Assembly (NCBI GenBank): GCA_019058275.1
Contig: JAHLVW010000110.1
Coordinates: forward strand, 1 to 43,594
DNA from: Candidatus Heimdallarchaeota archaeon
Lineage (GTDB): Archaea; Asgardarchaeota; Heimdallarchaeia; JABLTI01
Direction: 5' to 3'
Length of the DNA stretch: 43,594 nucleotides
Of the stretch, positions 1 to 8,765 are shown one piece after another (the stretch's first letter is position 1; every line of letters starts with the position of its first letter). The notes under the pieces were generated by a model that made no database searches, had not been told where the DNA came from, and saw only the letters and a list, made by a program, of their open reading frames with translations. The position numbers and the translations under genes were made by a program.

Positions 1-221
1 AAGTATAGGATTCTAAATTCCTTAGAGAGCGGTTCCAGAACGTCTTGCCAACTTTGAAAAACAGTTGCAAAACCTGGTATAATAAGTAAGGTATATTTGT
101 TTGGATTTTTAGCAAAATCAAATTCCAATACTCTGATTTTTGTACAATCTGTCATTTCATAGAATGCAATATTTGCTTTTTTTTCTAATTCTGAACATAA
201 ATCTTCTTTTTTTCTTCTCAT
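1..221 (-). CDS. alpha/beta-hydrolase, N-terminal part only (runs off window)
   Basis: The reading frame starts with ATG at 221 and is open to the window edge, giving about 73 residues. A strong GGAG-type Shine-Dalgarno lies 10 nt upstream, at 232-236. The sequence contains the beta-strand and oxyanion-loop motif IIPGFATVFQSWQ, the same element seen in the next gene (LIPGFATVFQSWQ), so the two are tandem paralogues lying 32 nt apart on the same strand. The catalytic Ser, Asp and His lie outside the window. The family is alpha/beta-hydrolase; the substrate is unknown. Confidence 0.75.
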   Translation of the reverse strand, partial: MRRKKEDLCSELEKKANIAFYEMTDCTKIRVLEFDFAKNPNKYTLLIIPGFATVFQSWQDVLEPLSKEFRILY

Positions 222-253
222 ACAATATTATCTCCTGTTTATTCAATATATGT

Positions 254-1156
254 CTAGTCCCAATTTTCTAATTTATCTATGAATTTCTTTATTTCATCTA
301 CAAATGGATCTGAATGTGAAGCTCTGTTACTGCTTAAATCAACATAAATAGATTTAGGCATCAATTCATGTACTCTTAAACATTCTTCTGTTGCATGTAT
401 CCTGTCTAATGAAGCTTCAATTAAAAGTGTTCTAGTTTCCACTTTTGGTGGCATGTCCCAAGAATTGTACCTATAGAGTCTTCTAAACAAAGGCATAATC
501 TTTCTCATATTGGCTTCCTCTAATGCACGCATGTATTTGTCCAATTGTTCAGGTTCATTTTTTTTATTGACATATTCAACAGAAATGTACCATCTTATTA
601 TTGGCATGAAAATTGTTTGAATTAGGAAATTTGGAATTAGTGCAGATAATACAACTACAAATCCTTGTAAGTGAAATTCAATTGCTCGTCCTACCATAAT
701 CGCCTCAGTCGGATTGATCCATTTCTTGTTTAAAGCTTCAGTTAGAACATTGCCACCAGTGGAACTACAAATAGTAATATACTTTCGACCATCTAGCTTT
801 ATTTGTTCAATGACTTCTTTCATATCATGAGCCATAATCGAAAGTGTAATTTTTCGTACAAGTTTTTTTGGCATTATAGAAGTAACTTTTTCTCGAGATT
901 CAAAATATATTACTCGAAATTCTTGTGTTAGTAGTTCCATTACTCTTTGCCAACTCTGAAACACTGTAGCAAATCCAGGTATTAACATTATAATATATTC
1001 ATTTGGGTTTTCAGCTAAATTAAAATCAAGAATGCGTATCTGACTACCATCTGTCACTGTGAAATACTTAGGAATTCCTTTTTTTTCAAGTTCAGTTCTG
1101 TAATCTTTTTTCTCCAAACCATTTACTACTATTTCTCCTGACTTTAAAATAAACAA
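254..1156 (-). CDS. alpha/beta-hydrolase fold protein
   Basis: 300 residues of alpha/beta-hydrolase type. The oxyanion-loop motif LIPGF is near residue 58. The nucleophile elbow CSSTGG is near residue 131, with the second Ser as likely nucleophile. A candidate acid is the Asp of ASLDRIH, and a candidate His is in the C-terminal ASHSDP. The full triad suggests an active esterase, lipase or lactonase-type enzyme; no substrate can be named. The start is uncertain. ATG at 1156 fits a leaderless transcript from the TATA element at 1185-1194. An internal AGGAG at 1135-1139 and alignment to the downstream paralogue would favour a TTG at 1117, but the spacing of 17 nt is long. It is a tandem duplicate of the partial gene at 1-221 and probably cotranscribed with it. 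Confidence 0.8.
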   Translation of the reverse strand: MFILKSGEIVVNGLEKKDYRTELEKKGIPKYFTVTDGSQIRILDFNLAENPNEYIIMLIPGFATVFQSWQRVMELLTQEFRVIYFESREKVTSIMPKKLVRKITLSIMAHDMKEVIEQIKLDGRKYITICSSTGGNVLTEALNKKWINPTEAIMVGRAIEFHLQGFVVVLSALIPNFLIQTIFMPIIRWYISVEYVNKKNEPEQLDKYMRALEEANMRKIMPLFRRLYRYNSWDMPPKVETRTLLIEASLDRIHATEECLRVHELMPKSIYVDLSSNRASHSDPFVDEIKKFIDKLENWD

Positions 1157-1184
1157 TCTTATTTCAAGTATTTTCGGAACAAAA

Positions 1185-1194
1185 GATATAAATC
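1185..1194 (-). promoter_or_regulatory. TATA-type promoter of the hydrolase pair
   Basis: Read on the minus strand this is GATTTATATC, centred about 33 nt before the ATG at 1156. An archaeal start site about 25 nt downstream of the TATA would leave a leader of only a few nucleotides. There is no experimental support. Confidence 0.4.
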
Positions 1195-1218
1195 TTATAC
1201 TAAAAACTGATAAATCTA

Positions 1219-2142
1219 TTAGATAGTGATTTCTGATTCGATCTTTAAACCATGTTCACCCATAATGATTAGTAAATTCTCACGTTCCTCAGCTTTAAGA
1301 TTTCTTAGTGGCGGTCGAACAAAAGATTCTCTTCCTGAAATTTTAGCAAAAATAAATTTCTGAGCAGACCTGGATGGAAATCTTTTCATTAAAGAACGAA
1401 TACCAATTACTGCTTCTTGCTCAATCCAGGCCTGATCAGTATTTCCCTTTTTGTAGGTATCATATATCTTAAGCAAATATTCAGGCATGATGTTAGCAAT
1501 TGCACTTACAGCACCATCACAGCCAGCATTAAGTCCATTATAGACCATTCTGTCGCTACCGACTAAAACAGATAATTCTTCAAATGCTCCTGCATAACCT
1601 AAAATGCTATCAGTAATTCCACTTAAGTCCTTAATACCAACAATATTCTTGTATTTCATTGTGAGGTTTTCAACTAGATTTATGCTTAAATCAATGAGTG
1701 AATATATTGGAACATTACATAAAAAGATTGGAAATTTCTTGACTTTTTCAAGAATTTTACTGAAATAACTATACAAGCCTTCCTCAGATGGTTTTCTGAA
1801 GAAAAATGGGGTGGTTAAAATTGCTGCAGTTGCACCATTTGCTTCTGCATATTCTACTAGCTCTATAGATTCTTTGTAGCTATTGGAATAAGCTCCTGCA
1901 ATTACAGGAATACGATCTTTTGCAGCATTAACTGATACTTTGATTATCTTCTTCCTTTCACTAAGTGTTAAGCTTGAAAACTCACCATTAACTCCACAAG
2001 TAACAATACCATGTATTCCTTTTCCAATAACAAAGTCTATTTGTGCTTCAATTGTTTTATAATCGACTTCTAAATTTTCATCAAATGGGGTTAATGTTGA
2101 GACATAAATCCCCTTGAATTTCTTAATTTTACCCACCACCAA
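1219..2142 (-). CDS. DapA/NanA-family (class I) aldolase, atypical active site
   Basis: 307 residues, the normal length for the dihydrodipicolinate synthase / N-acetylneuraminate lyase / KDG aldolase family. The Schiff-base lysine is K171 in GIKDLSG. The family's pyruvate-binding motif GTTGE is GVNGE here (residues 50-54), and the catalytic Tyr of the usual YNxP motif is a Cys (C142 in LCNVP). Lysine condensation chemistry should persist, but the Tyr-relay proton chemistry of true DapA is missing. A biosynthetic dihydrodipicolinate synthase is therefore unlikely, and a sugar-acid or other 2-oxo-acid aldolase/lyase is more plausible. No biosynthetic partner genes lie beside it. The start is ATG at 2142. 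Confidence 0.8.
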   Translation of the reverse strand: MVVGKIKKFKGIYVSTLTPFDENLEVDYKTIEAQIDFVIGKGIHGIVTCGVNGEFSSLTLSERKKIIKVSVNAAKDRIPVIAGAYSNSYKESIELVEYAEANGATAAILTTPFFFRKPSEEGLYSYFSKILEKVKKFPIFLCNVPIYSLIDLSINLVENLTMKYKNIVGIKDLSGITDSILGYAGAFEELSVLVGSDRMVYNGLNAGCDGAVSAIANIMPEYLLKIYDTYKKGNTDQAWIEQEAVIGIRSLMKRFPSRSAQKFIFAKISGRESFVRPPLRNLKAEERENLLIIMGEHGLKIESEITI

Positions 2143-2319
2143 TTATTAGGAGATTATATGATTTTTTTAACTTTTCCTTGTTTGATAGTTATCTGTATAA
2201 CAACGAGGAGTATTATATTTTTTTAGGAAGAATGAGGAAAAAAAGAAGAAAAAAGAACCAAAACTTGGATAATTTTAATTCAAACTACCCATGTTTTCAA
2301 TTACTTTTTTAATAACATT

Positions 2320-3732
2320 TCAAAGAATTCCTACGCTTTCAATTTCAATGAATTCATCTGGACTATGAGCATTGTGTATATTTGGACCTATTGAAGTAAC
2401 CTGAAGTTCTGGATCTACCGCAACGAACAAACTACATTCCAAACCTGCATGTATAGCTTCTAATTCAACATCCTTTTCTAAAACCTCTTTATATTTTGCT
2501 TGAACAAGTTTAAGGAAAGCTGAATCAGGATTTGGTTTCCACGCAGGATATGCTTTATCAAGAATGATTTGTGCTTCATATTTTTCTCCCATTTTTTTCA
2601 AATTAGTTCGTACTTCTTCCAATTCTTCATTAACTGAGCTTCTAGTATTCACATGAATCTGTACTTCTTTTTCTGTTGTTTTTATGATAGCTAAATTACT
2701 TGAGGTTTGAACCAATCCAAAGATCTCTTTACTGTAAGAATAAGGACCATGATTTATTTCAGATAAAATATTTAATATTGATTTTGTGTTTTCAGAGTTA
2801 ATTGCCACTGTTACTTTTATCTCAGTGATTTCAATCTCAATATTCTTCTCTGATATTTTTGCTATTTCCAGCGTGTTTTTTTTCCATACATACAATTTTT
2901 TCAAAATAGCTTGTTTGGTTTTTGTTGGAGCTAGGAATATTACTTCAAAATCTCTTGGTATAGCATTGTGTGCAGAACCTGCTGAAATAGAACTAATCAA
3001 AATTTCATCTTGAAGATCAAGAAGCGTATCAATTCCAACTTTAATATCATTTAATTTTGGCAGGTCAATATCTGTTCCAGAATGTCCACCTTGTAAACCT
3101 GTGACAGTAAGTTTTAATCCAGAATAATTAGTTTTATTTTCGAATTCAATTGGTATAGTAAAATCTGTTCCTCCTCCACCTGCACTACTTATAGTTATTT
3201 TACCTAGCTCTTCAATATCAACATTTAGTAGATATTTACCTGTGAAAAATCCGGGTTTAATGGCAAACGCACCAGTTAATCCTGTTTCTTCATCAACTGT
3301 AAAAAGCACCTCAATTGCTCCATGCTTTAAATCATCAGATATTAAAGATGCTAAACAAAAAGCCATGCCAATACCATTATCTGCTCCCAAAGTTGTACCT
3401 TTTGCTTTTACTTTACTACCTTCAATCATTACATTTATTGGGTCATTATCAAAATCAATCTCAATATCAGGTAGTTTCTGGCAAACCATGTCCAAATGTG
3501 CTTGGAATATTAATGTTGGATAATCTTCACAATCAGCTGAAGCTTCTTTATACAGCAAAATATTTCCAACATCATCCTCTTTTTTAACAGTAATATTGTA
3601 CTTCTTAGCCCATTCTTTAACCCATTTGCGTATTTTCTCTTCTTTTTTAGAAGGTCTAGGAACCTTGGTAATTTCTTCAAAAATCTCCCAAACAATCTTT
3701 GGCTCAAGATTTGCTAAAACTTTCTCAGACAT
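2320..3732 (-). CDS. pepD: PepD-like M20 dipeptidase (aminoacyl-histidine dipeptidase), C-terminus cut by TGA
   Basis: 470 residues resembling the PepD/M20C metallopeptidases, which hydrolyse Xaa-His and other dipeptides with two metal ions. Visible motifs are FQAHLDMV (metal His and Asp), TTLGADNGIG (bridging Asp), VDEETGLTGA (catalytic Glu), the GGHSGTDI dimer-domain motif, and HAGLECS and HNAHSPDE near the C-terminus, so all metal ligands are present. The frame stops with TGA at 2320-2322 in the sequence ESVGIL-stop. Reading on in frame gives 14 more sensible residues (NVIKKVIENMGSLN, then TAA at 2275-2277), and the stop falls where PepD proteins carry Trp in their last helix. The protein thus probably lost about 15 residues to a TGG-to-TGA change and may still be active. 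Confidence 0.85.
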   Translation of the reverse strand: MSEKVLANLEPKIVWEIFEEITKVPRPSKKEEKIRKWVKEWAKKYNITVKKEDDVGNILLYKEASADCEDYPTLIFQAHLDMVCQKLPDIEIDFDNDPINVMIEGSKVKAKGTTLGADNGIGMAFCLASLISDDLKHGAIEVLFTVDEETGLTGAFAIKPGFFTGKYLLNVDIEELGKITISSAGGGGTDFTIPIEFENKTNYSGLKLTVTGLQGGHSGTDIDLPKLNDIKVGIDTLLDLQDEILISSISAGSAHNAIPRDFEVIFLAPTKTKQAILKKLYVWKKNTLEIAKISEKNIEIEITEIKVTVAINSENTKSILNILSEINHGPYSYSKEIFGLVQTSSNLAIIKTTEKEVQIHVNTRSSVNEELEEVRTNLKKMGEKYEAQIILDKAYPAWKPNPDSAFLKLVQAKYKEVLEKDVELEAIHAGLECSLFVAVDPELQVTSIGPNIHNAHSPDEFIEIESVGIL

Positions 3733-3810
3733 CGTGCTTCCTCATAATCTCATAGATGTGGGTAATCTTTGAATGAAAAAGATTTTGTTCTGTAGAAAAA
3801 TGAAGTGATT

Positions 3811-4580
3811 TTAAATCTCATCACTTAACTTTGCTGCTTTCATCAAGAAGTTAATACCCATTTCAAAAGTGGTTCTAATAATCTCATAGTCTTCACGGTT
3901 TTTTGCAAGTATTTTAACACTATCAAAGAATCGTAAAAGATACCTACTGCTTTCATCTTCTGCAAATTTCTCACAAAACATTTCCAATACTTTATCCTTT
4001 GTTTTTATCCATATTTCTTCAGGTTTCACATTGTTATATGCTAGTAAAGAATACATTGTTGGATAAACTACTGTGGCAGCATATCTTGTTCTTCTAAAAT
4101 TTGGTTATTAGAACTATCAGTAAAATTACGCACTAAATCTGAAATAATATTCCTTAATCTTTTCAATGAATTTACCATTTTCAGCTTAAAATTTTCTGTA
4201 TTATAGTCTAATTCCTCAGGCAAATCCCCAAATAGGATTTGATAGCTTACATGCATTGGTGGTGTATACCAATCAGGCATTTTCTTTGGGTCATAGAAAT
4301 ATATTTGTAAGTAACTTGCACCTGTTTCTGAAAAGCCCAATGCCCCAACTAGTTCTTGCATTTTCAATGATTTCTTGAGTTTTAATCCAAATTCATCAAA
4401 AGCTGTTTCCTTAACAAATACCTGTACATCTATATCTGAAAAATCTCTAATCAGTCCACCCTTGACAAAAGAACCATGAATTAGTAAGCAAATTAGCTCT
4501 TCATTAAATACTTTTTTTACTGACTGTAATAAGTATGTAGTAATTTCATTTAAAGTTAAATCATCTGTTTTAATAGTCAA
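3811..4580 (-). pseudogene. nucleotidyltransferase with C-terminal helical domain, broken by a frameshift
   Basis: The upstream frame (TTG at 4580, GGTG Shine-Dalgarno, to a TAG at 4068) encodes a MNT/DNA-polymerase-beta-type nucleotidyltransferase, with HGSFVKGG followed by the metal-binding DIDVQVF (DxD). It ends abruptly after residue 170. The neighbouring frame continues without a gap from about 4103 down to 3811 and supplies an all-helical tail beginning RYAATVVYPTMYS, the kind of domain normally fused behind such transferases (HEPN/KNTase-C-like). One base change near the TTTT run at 4096-4100 joins both halves into one protein of about 255 residues. Either it is a recent pseudogene or this is an indel error in the assembly. 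The function is unknown; the family transfers nucleotides to drugs, RNA or partner proteins. Confidence 0.65.
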
Positions 4581-4693
4581 ATTAACACCCCAATATACAA
4601 CTGATTTGCCAAAGATTTCTAATTAATAAATATTGAGTTTTAGCAATAATTAAAAATAGTTATTATTAAAATGACTCCCATAATTAAACCGAA

Positions 4694-5068
4694 GTGGACT
4701 ATTTGGAAGAATTTAAAGAAGTGCCGTTTGAAGACTCTCATGAAGATAATGAAATTTTAGAAGAAGATGAAACTACAACACATGAGGTTCTTGAGGAAAG
4801 GTCAAAACAAATTTCAAGTTTACTATTTAGACGTCTTGGATATATTGTATTATTTTTGGGTATCGGAATAATACCCTTAATTATCCTAACATTTTTCTTC
4901 AACACTGGTCAACCAGATGATACTTCGCTTTTAGTTGAGCAGATTGTTGGTTTCATACTTGTTGGACTAGCAGTGATAATTGGTACTTCCTTGCTTTTTA
5001 CTGCTAAGAAAATAGAAAAATCTGAAGATTTAGTTCATGAACCAATATCTAAACCCGATACAGAGTAA
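4694..5068 (+). CDS. small two-helix membrane protein, unknown function
   Basis: 124 residues from a GTG start. The first 40 residues are very acidic (Glu/Asp-rich), followed by two hydrophobic segments at about 46-68 and 82-104 and a polar C-terminal tail. There is no signal-peptide pattern; both ends are probably cytosolic. No clear Shine-Dalgarno is visible, and the AT-rich stretch before the start could hold a TATA box for a short-leader transcript. No family is recognised. It stands alone between divergent and convergent neighbours. Confidence 0.6.
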   Translation: MDYLEEFKEVPFEDSHEDNEILEEDETTTHEVLEERSKQISSLLFRRLGYIVLFLGIGIIPLIILTFFFNTGQPDDTSLLVEQIVGFILVGLAVIIGTSLLFTAKKIEKSEDLVHEPISKPDTE

Positions 5069-5096
5069 TTAACCTTTCAAAAAGAAAGAAAGGGAA

Positions 5097-5504
5097 TCAA
5101 TGAAAACTTCTGCAAATGGCGTTTCTTGCATATCCTTCATTAATAAGTTGCTTGCAAAGATCCCTGATGTTGCATGTGCACTTTGATATATCTGCTACTA
5201 CAATCCACTCAGCAATCTCACCGTTCTGAATTGTTCTTGCTTCACTAGCAACTAAATTGATGTTGTTATTACTAAGAAACGTAGCGCATTTAGCTAATGC
5301 TCCAGTAGTATCACTCAAAATAATTTTAAATTCTACTAGATCTGCTTCAGACGCTGAAAAAGGTACAATTAGAATCTCCCTTCTTTCCACATCAGCTTTA
5401 AGTATGACATGCATTCCTTCAACTATTCCAAGATTATCTCTAATAACTTCTGGTATTTTTAAATCTCCATTTTCATTAATCCTAATTATTTCAGTAAACT
5501 TCAT
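5097..5504 (-). CDS. AbrB/SpoVT-type DNA-binding domain fused to an ACT domain, probable regulator
   Basis: 135 residues. Residues 1-50 have the swapped-hairpin AbrB pattern (IPEVIRDNLGIVEGMHVIL), a dimeric DNA-binding fold. Residues 58-135 look like an ACT domain (EFKIILSDTTGALAKCATFL start), which usually binds amino acids. It is a one-component transcription regulator by architecture, ligand unknown. A strong GAGGAG Shine-Dalgarno lies about 9 nt before the ATG. A perfect 25-bp dyad (5543-5567) lies 39 bp upstream of the start, the obvious candidate for its own operator. Confidence 0.75.
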   Translation of the reverse strand: MKFTEIIRINENGDLKIPEVIRDNLGIVEGMHVILKADVERREILIVPFSASEADLVEFKIILSDTTGALAKCATFLSNNNINLVASEARTIQNGEIAEWIVVADISKCTCNIRDLCKQLINEGYARNAICRSFH

Positions 5505-5542
5505 TTCCTGATTCTCCTCTTGAAGCTTAACTTCTTTAAAAT

Positions 5543-5567
5543 TTTAACAGAAACATTTTCTGTTAAA
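5543..5567. promoter_or_regulatory. perfect 11-3-11 inverted repeat, candidate operator
   Basis: The left arm TTTAACAGAAA (5543-5553) and right arm TTTCTGTTAAA (5557-5567) are exact reverse complements separated by CAT. The site lies between the AbrB-ACT regulator (minus strand, start 5504) and the divergent glycosylase gene (start 5684). A dyad this long and perfect suits a dimeric regulator such as the adjacent AbrB-ACT protein. That it is the binding site is an inference. Confidence 0.55.
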
Positions 5568-5683
5568 TATGATTAATTTTTTTTGCTAATTAATCTATCC
5601 GAAAAAACAACCATAAGCATTTTAATACCAAACCAGATGCTAACAATTTATTAAAATTCTATAATGATTTAAGTAAATGTGAA

Positions 5684-6301
5684 ATGATCGATATGCACCC
5701 TCAAGAGCTTTTCCGAAAATTATTTGCATTCTATGGTCCACAAAATTGGTGGCCTGGTGAAGGTTTTGAAATAGCAATAGGTGCAGTTCTAACTCAAAAT
5801 ACTTCTTGGTCAAATGTTGAAAAAGCACTTCAAAATCTAAAACAAAACGGTTTGCTGAATCCACAAGCAATCTTGATTTATGATATTGAATTCTTGAAGC
5901 AATTAATAAAGCCTGCAGGTTTCTTCAATCAAAAAGCGAATTATCTGAGAAATCTTTGTTCATTATGGATTAAGAATTCTATACCAAGTAGAGATGATTT
6001 ACTAGCAGTGAAAGGAATAGGCGAAGAAACTGCTGATTCAATTTTACTCTATTTGCTAAATAAACCAGAATTCGTAATTGATGCGTATACAGTAAGAATA
6101 AGTAAACGAATAGGATTTAACGGTCCAGATGAGAAAAGCTATTGGAAAAGATTCTATCAAGAAAAGATGAAAAAGGACATACAAGTTTACAACGAGTTTC
6201 ACGCACTGTTAGTTATTCATGCTAAGAAATATTGTAAAAAAAGTACCCCTCTGTGTAAAGAATGCTTTTTGTATGAAGATTGTGCTTACAGTAAAAAATA
6301 A
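5684..6301 (+). CDS. HhH-GPD DNA glycosylase, MagIII/EndoIII-related, with 4Fe-4S cluster
   Basis: 205 residues of the endonuclease III superfamily. Motifs in order are NWWPGEGFE and GAVLTQNTSWSNVEKAL, typical of 3-methyladenine glycosylase III (MagIII) relatives; the helix-hairpin-helix VKGIGEETA (109-117); the catalytic Asp D133 in VIDAYTVRI; and a C-terminal cluster motif C184-x6-C191-x2-C194-x5-C200. The Lys that gives EndoIII its lyase activity is replaced by Glu in the hairpin (GIGEE), so a monofunctional base-excision glycosylase is expected, probably for alkylated bases. There is no good Shine-Dalgarno; ATG at 5684 or 5693 could be the start. Confidence 0.85.
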   Translation: MIDMHPQELFRKLFAFYGPQNWWPGEGFEIAIGAVLTQNTSWSNVEKALQNLKQNGLLNPQAILIYDIEFLKQLIKPAGFFNQKANYLRNLCSLWIKNSIPSRDDLLAVKGIGEETADSILLYLLNKPEFVIDAYTVRISKRIGFNGPDEKSYWKRFYQEKMKKDIQVYNEFHALLVIHAKKYCKKSTPLCKECFLYEDCAYSKK

Positions 6302-6311
6302 AGAGGGATGG

Positions 6312-7115
6312 TTACTCTAAATCAAATCTCTGTCTTCTTAGAACGTTAAGTAATGATTCCTTGTACCATGAACCTTGGGTAATTTTTCGACTTATATGCT
6401 CTGTCCAGGAATATTTATCAAAGCCAATTTTATCTTCACCTTTTTGAAGCGGAATTTTTGCATTTTGCTTAATATAATATCCTTGTGTAATGTAACCCTC
6501 ATCCATTGCTTTCATACATTCTTTAATTTCTTCTTTTGAAAGATCTTTGTATTCATCCTTAAATGCTGAATGCTTCAAAGGAAATCTTGGCCTAACAGCC
6601 ATGAAATGATCTGGATCAGGATAACCTATACATAGACCTACTACAGGGAAAGTTTTTGATGGAACATTAAATACTTCTGAAATTTGATCTGCCATCATTG
6701 GAGCACCACCAAGTAGCACTGAACCTAAACCTAATGCATCTGCTGCAAGAACAACATTCTCTACAACAAGTGAAACATCTTGAACACCTAACCAAAGAAG
6801 TAACCCATCATCAAAATTGTATTCATAATTTCTTTCTTTCACAATTTTTTCCATTCTATTGAAATCTATAAAGAAAACCATGAAAAGATTTGTTGTAGGA
6901 TAAATGCCCATTCTACGAAGGTTCTTCATTTTCTCCTTATCTTTAGTATAAACAACACTACAAATTTGATAAGCAAAGGGGGCTTTAATTCCTGCTAGTA
7001 GAATTTTTTCAATAACATCCTCAGGAACTTCCTTATCTAGGAATTTTCTAATTGACCTACGATTGTTAATTATTTCAAAAAGATCATACTTAGTTTCATC
7101 TCTTTCCTTTGTCAT
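6312..7115 (-). CDS. nitroreductase-family flavoprotein
   Basis: About 267 residues from the ATG at 7115; an upstream in-frame TTG at 7127 is less likely because a GGTG sits just before the ATG. The N-terminus has the FMN phosphate-binding pattern NNRRSIRKF. The middle has VVENVVLAADALGLGSVLLGG, and GLCIGYPDP closes the fold. These are nitroreductase-like FMN proteins that reduce nitro compounds, quinones or other electrophiles with NAD(P)H. The substrate cannot be predicted. A distant relative lies at 33782-34531. It converges with the glycosylase gene, with only 10 bp between the stops. Confidence 0.8.
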   Translation of the reverse strand: MTKERDETKYDLFEIINNRRSIRKFLDKEVPEDVIEKILLAGIKAPFAYQICSVVYTKDKEKMKNLRRMGIYPTTNLFMVFFIDFNRMEKIVKERNYEYNFDDGLLLWLGVQDVSLVVENVVLAADALGLGSVLLGGAPMMADQISEVFNVPSKTFPVVGLCIGYPDPDHFMAVRPRFPLKHSAFKDEYKDLSKEEIKECMKAMDEGYITQGYYIKQNAKIPLQKGEDKIGFDKYSWTEHISRKITQGSWYKESLLNVLRRQRFDLE

Positions 7116-7256
7116 ATTTAACACCAATAATCCTCAATCTATTTTTCATAACTATCAATCTATGTTGAATATTAATTTACTTACAATTTGCCGCAAGATA
7201 ATGAATTTAAAGTGTTAAACACATAGTTAATAGCACTTAAATGAGGATGGATTATT

Positions 7257-7952
7257 GTGAATGAAGAAGCATTAGCAAAGATTCCAGGAACAACCTTTTC
7301 ACTAAAATTTGGCATTGAAGGAAAATACTACGCTGTCTATCTTTGTCGTGGTAGTACGCCATTTAAAACAAAACAACTGAACATTTTGAAAGGAACTACT
7401 CTTAATGAATTACCGGAGGAAGTTGAAAATGGTTTGCGTTACCTGTTAGATATGGAAGAAGTTTACCTATCCCCAGTTATTGTTGATCGTGTAGTTAATG
7501 ATCTTATTGAGCAAATACCTAAGGGAGGGCAAGTGTTTACAAAAGAAACAACTAAAAAACAATATGTTACTCTATCTACTGGTGTATCTCAATTGATTAG
7601 TAAATCAGAGGATAGAGCTGGTAAAAAATCAGTTATAGAATACGCACCAAGTGAAAAATCGAAATTTGACGCAACAGCAGAAAGCATTGGGAAGATATTA
7701 TTAAAAACACCAAAACCATTACCAAAAAGAGATACAACTATTGAACATTCAACTCTTAAACCAGCTATCAACTCCAAGGATGATTATCTAGCAATAGATG
7801 AAAAAGTAAATATTTTGACAAATGAGCTACAAATAGTGCAAGGATCAATAGATCAGCATACTAAAGAAATTAAAAACGTGAAAAAACAAATTACTACTCT
7901 CAAGAAACAAACAAAAGAGCTAAAAGAACTAACTAAACTAGCCACTGAATAA
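7257..7952 (+). CDS. hypothetical protein with C-terminal coiled coil
   Basis: 231 residues from GTG at 7257, with a GAGGATG-like ribosome site about 11 nt upstream. No family is recognised. The first 90 residues look like a compact alpha/beta domain (KFGIEGKYYAVYLCRG). The middle is Lys/Thr/Ser-rich and probably disordered. The last 55 residues form a regular heptad pattern (ILTNELQIVQGS, then KKQITTLKKQTKELKEL), so the protein probably oligomerises or binds a partner through a coiled coil. There is no signal or membrane segment. Confidence 0.6.
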   Translation: MNEEALAKIPGTTFSLKFGIEGKYYAVYLCRGSTPFKTKQLNILKGTTLNELPEEVENGLRYLLDMEEVYLSPVIVDRVVNDLIEQIPKGGQVFTKETTKKQYVTLSTGVSQLISKSEDRAGKKSVIEYAPSEKSKFDATAESIGKILLKTPKPLPKRDTTIEHSTLKPAINSKDDYLAIDEKVNILTNELQIVQGSIDQHTKEIKNVKKQITTLKKQTKELKELTKLATE

Positions 7953-8029
7953 GAAAAGGTAATTTAATTCTTTAAATTGACAGGAATAAGTCAGAAAAAG
8001 GAAAAAGGCATTAGGGAATAAGCCTTTTT

Positions 8030-8746
8030 CTAAAATTTTCTCTTATTGTTGAACATGTTAGATAACGGACGTAAAACATTTGATATTATTTCATTCAAAT
8101 TCTTACCGTTGATAATGACACCAGCAGCGCTTGTTTTTACTACTTCACCTTTATTGTTGGAAACTCTGACGCCTTCTTCTTTTGATATTTCAACGTAAGA
8201 TTTCTTCTTTTTATCACAAACGATGACTTCTTTGTCATCTTTACCAATTGCTATGATTGATTCATTATCTTTTATTAGAATAAATTCTTCGGGTTCAAAA
8301 AGATAGATATAGAAATCTAAGTTATCAAGCTTATCTGGCCATCTGTATCGTTTACCATTTACAGTAAACTTTCCACGTATATTTTCCTGAGAATTATGCA
8401 TTCTCTCAAAATATCGATAAGCTTCAATTTCGATTTTTCTGAAATCTCTACCAGATAGTTCATCTGATTTAGTATTTGAAAAGTCCAAATCATCGCATTT
8501 GAGAAAGGCTTGTTTGGATAACTTTTCAATTGGATCTCCAACAGCACCTTTGCTTGTATTTACGATTGTATCAGAACCGAGATAGATATCACCAGTAATA
8601 TAATATCCAATTGTTTCAAAAGAACATGTTTCAACTACTGGAAAGATTTTCGATCTCTTGCCTAGTGTTACCATTGTATCCTCTAGATCTGCAATAATGG
8701 CTGTTCGGGTTATTTTTAGAGGTTCATTATCTAACTCTAATTTCAT
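8030..8746 (-). CDS. hypothetical beta-rich protein, last gene of a three-gene operon
   Basis: About 238 residues from the ATG at 8746; a TTG at 8758 is also in frame, but it abuts the GGAG Shine-Dalgarno at 8759-8763. No family is recognised. The sequence is soluble and strand-rich (for example EEFILIKDNESIIAIG and KKKSYVEISKEEGVRVSN), suggesting two small beta domains with a short helical tail (NEIISNVLRPLSNMF). It follows the coiled-coil/winged-helix gene by less than 20 bp and is very likely cotranslated with it, which hints at a shared regulatory or structural role. Confidence 0.6.
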   Translation of the reverse strand: MKLELDNEPLKITRTAIIADLEDTMVTLGKRSKIFPVVETCSFETIGYYITGDIYLGSDTIVNTSKGAVGDPIEKLSKQAFLKCDDLDFSNTKSDELSGRDFRKIEIEAYRYFERMHNSQENIRGKFTVNGKRYRWPDKLDNLDFYIYLFEPEEFILIKDNESIIAIGKDDKEVIVCDKKKKSYVEISKEEGVRVSNNKGEVVKTSAAGVIINGKNLNEIISNVLRPLSNMFNNKRKF

Positions 8747-8765
8747 TCTTTGTAGCAACTCCTAA

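Noticed and set aside
2786..3587. Plus-strand ORFs opposite the PepD gene.
   Set aside because: They are antisense shadows with no ribosome site or recognisable protein pattern.
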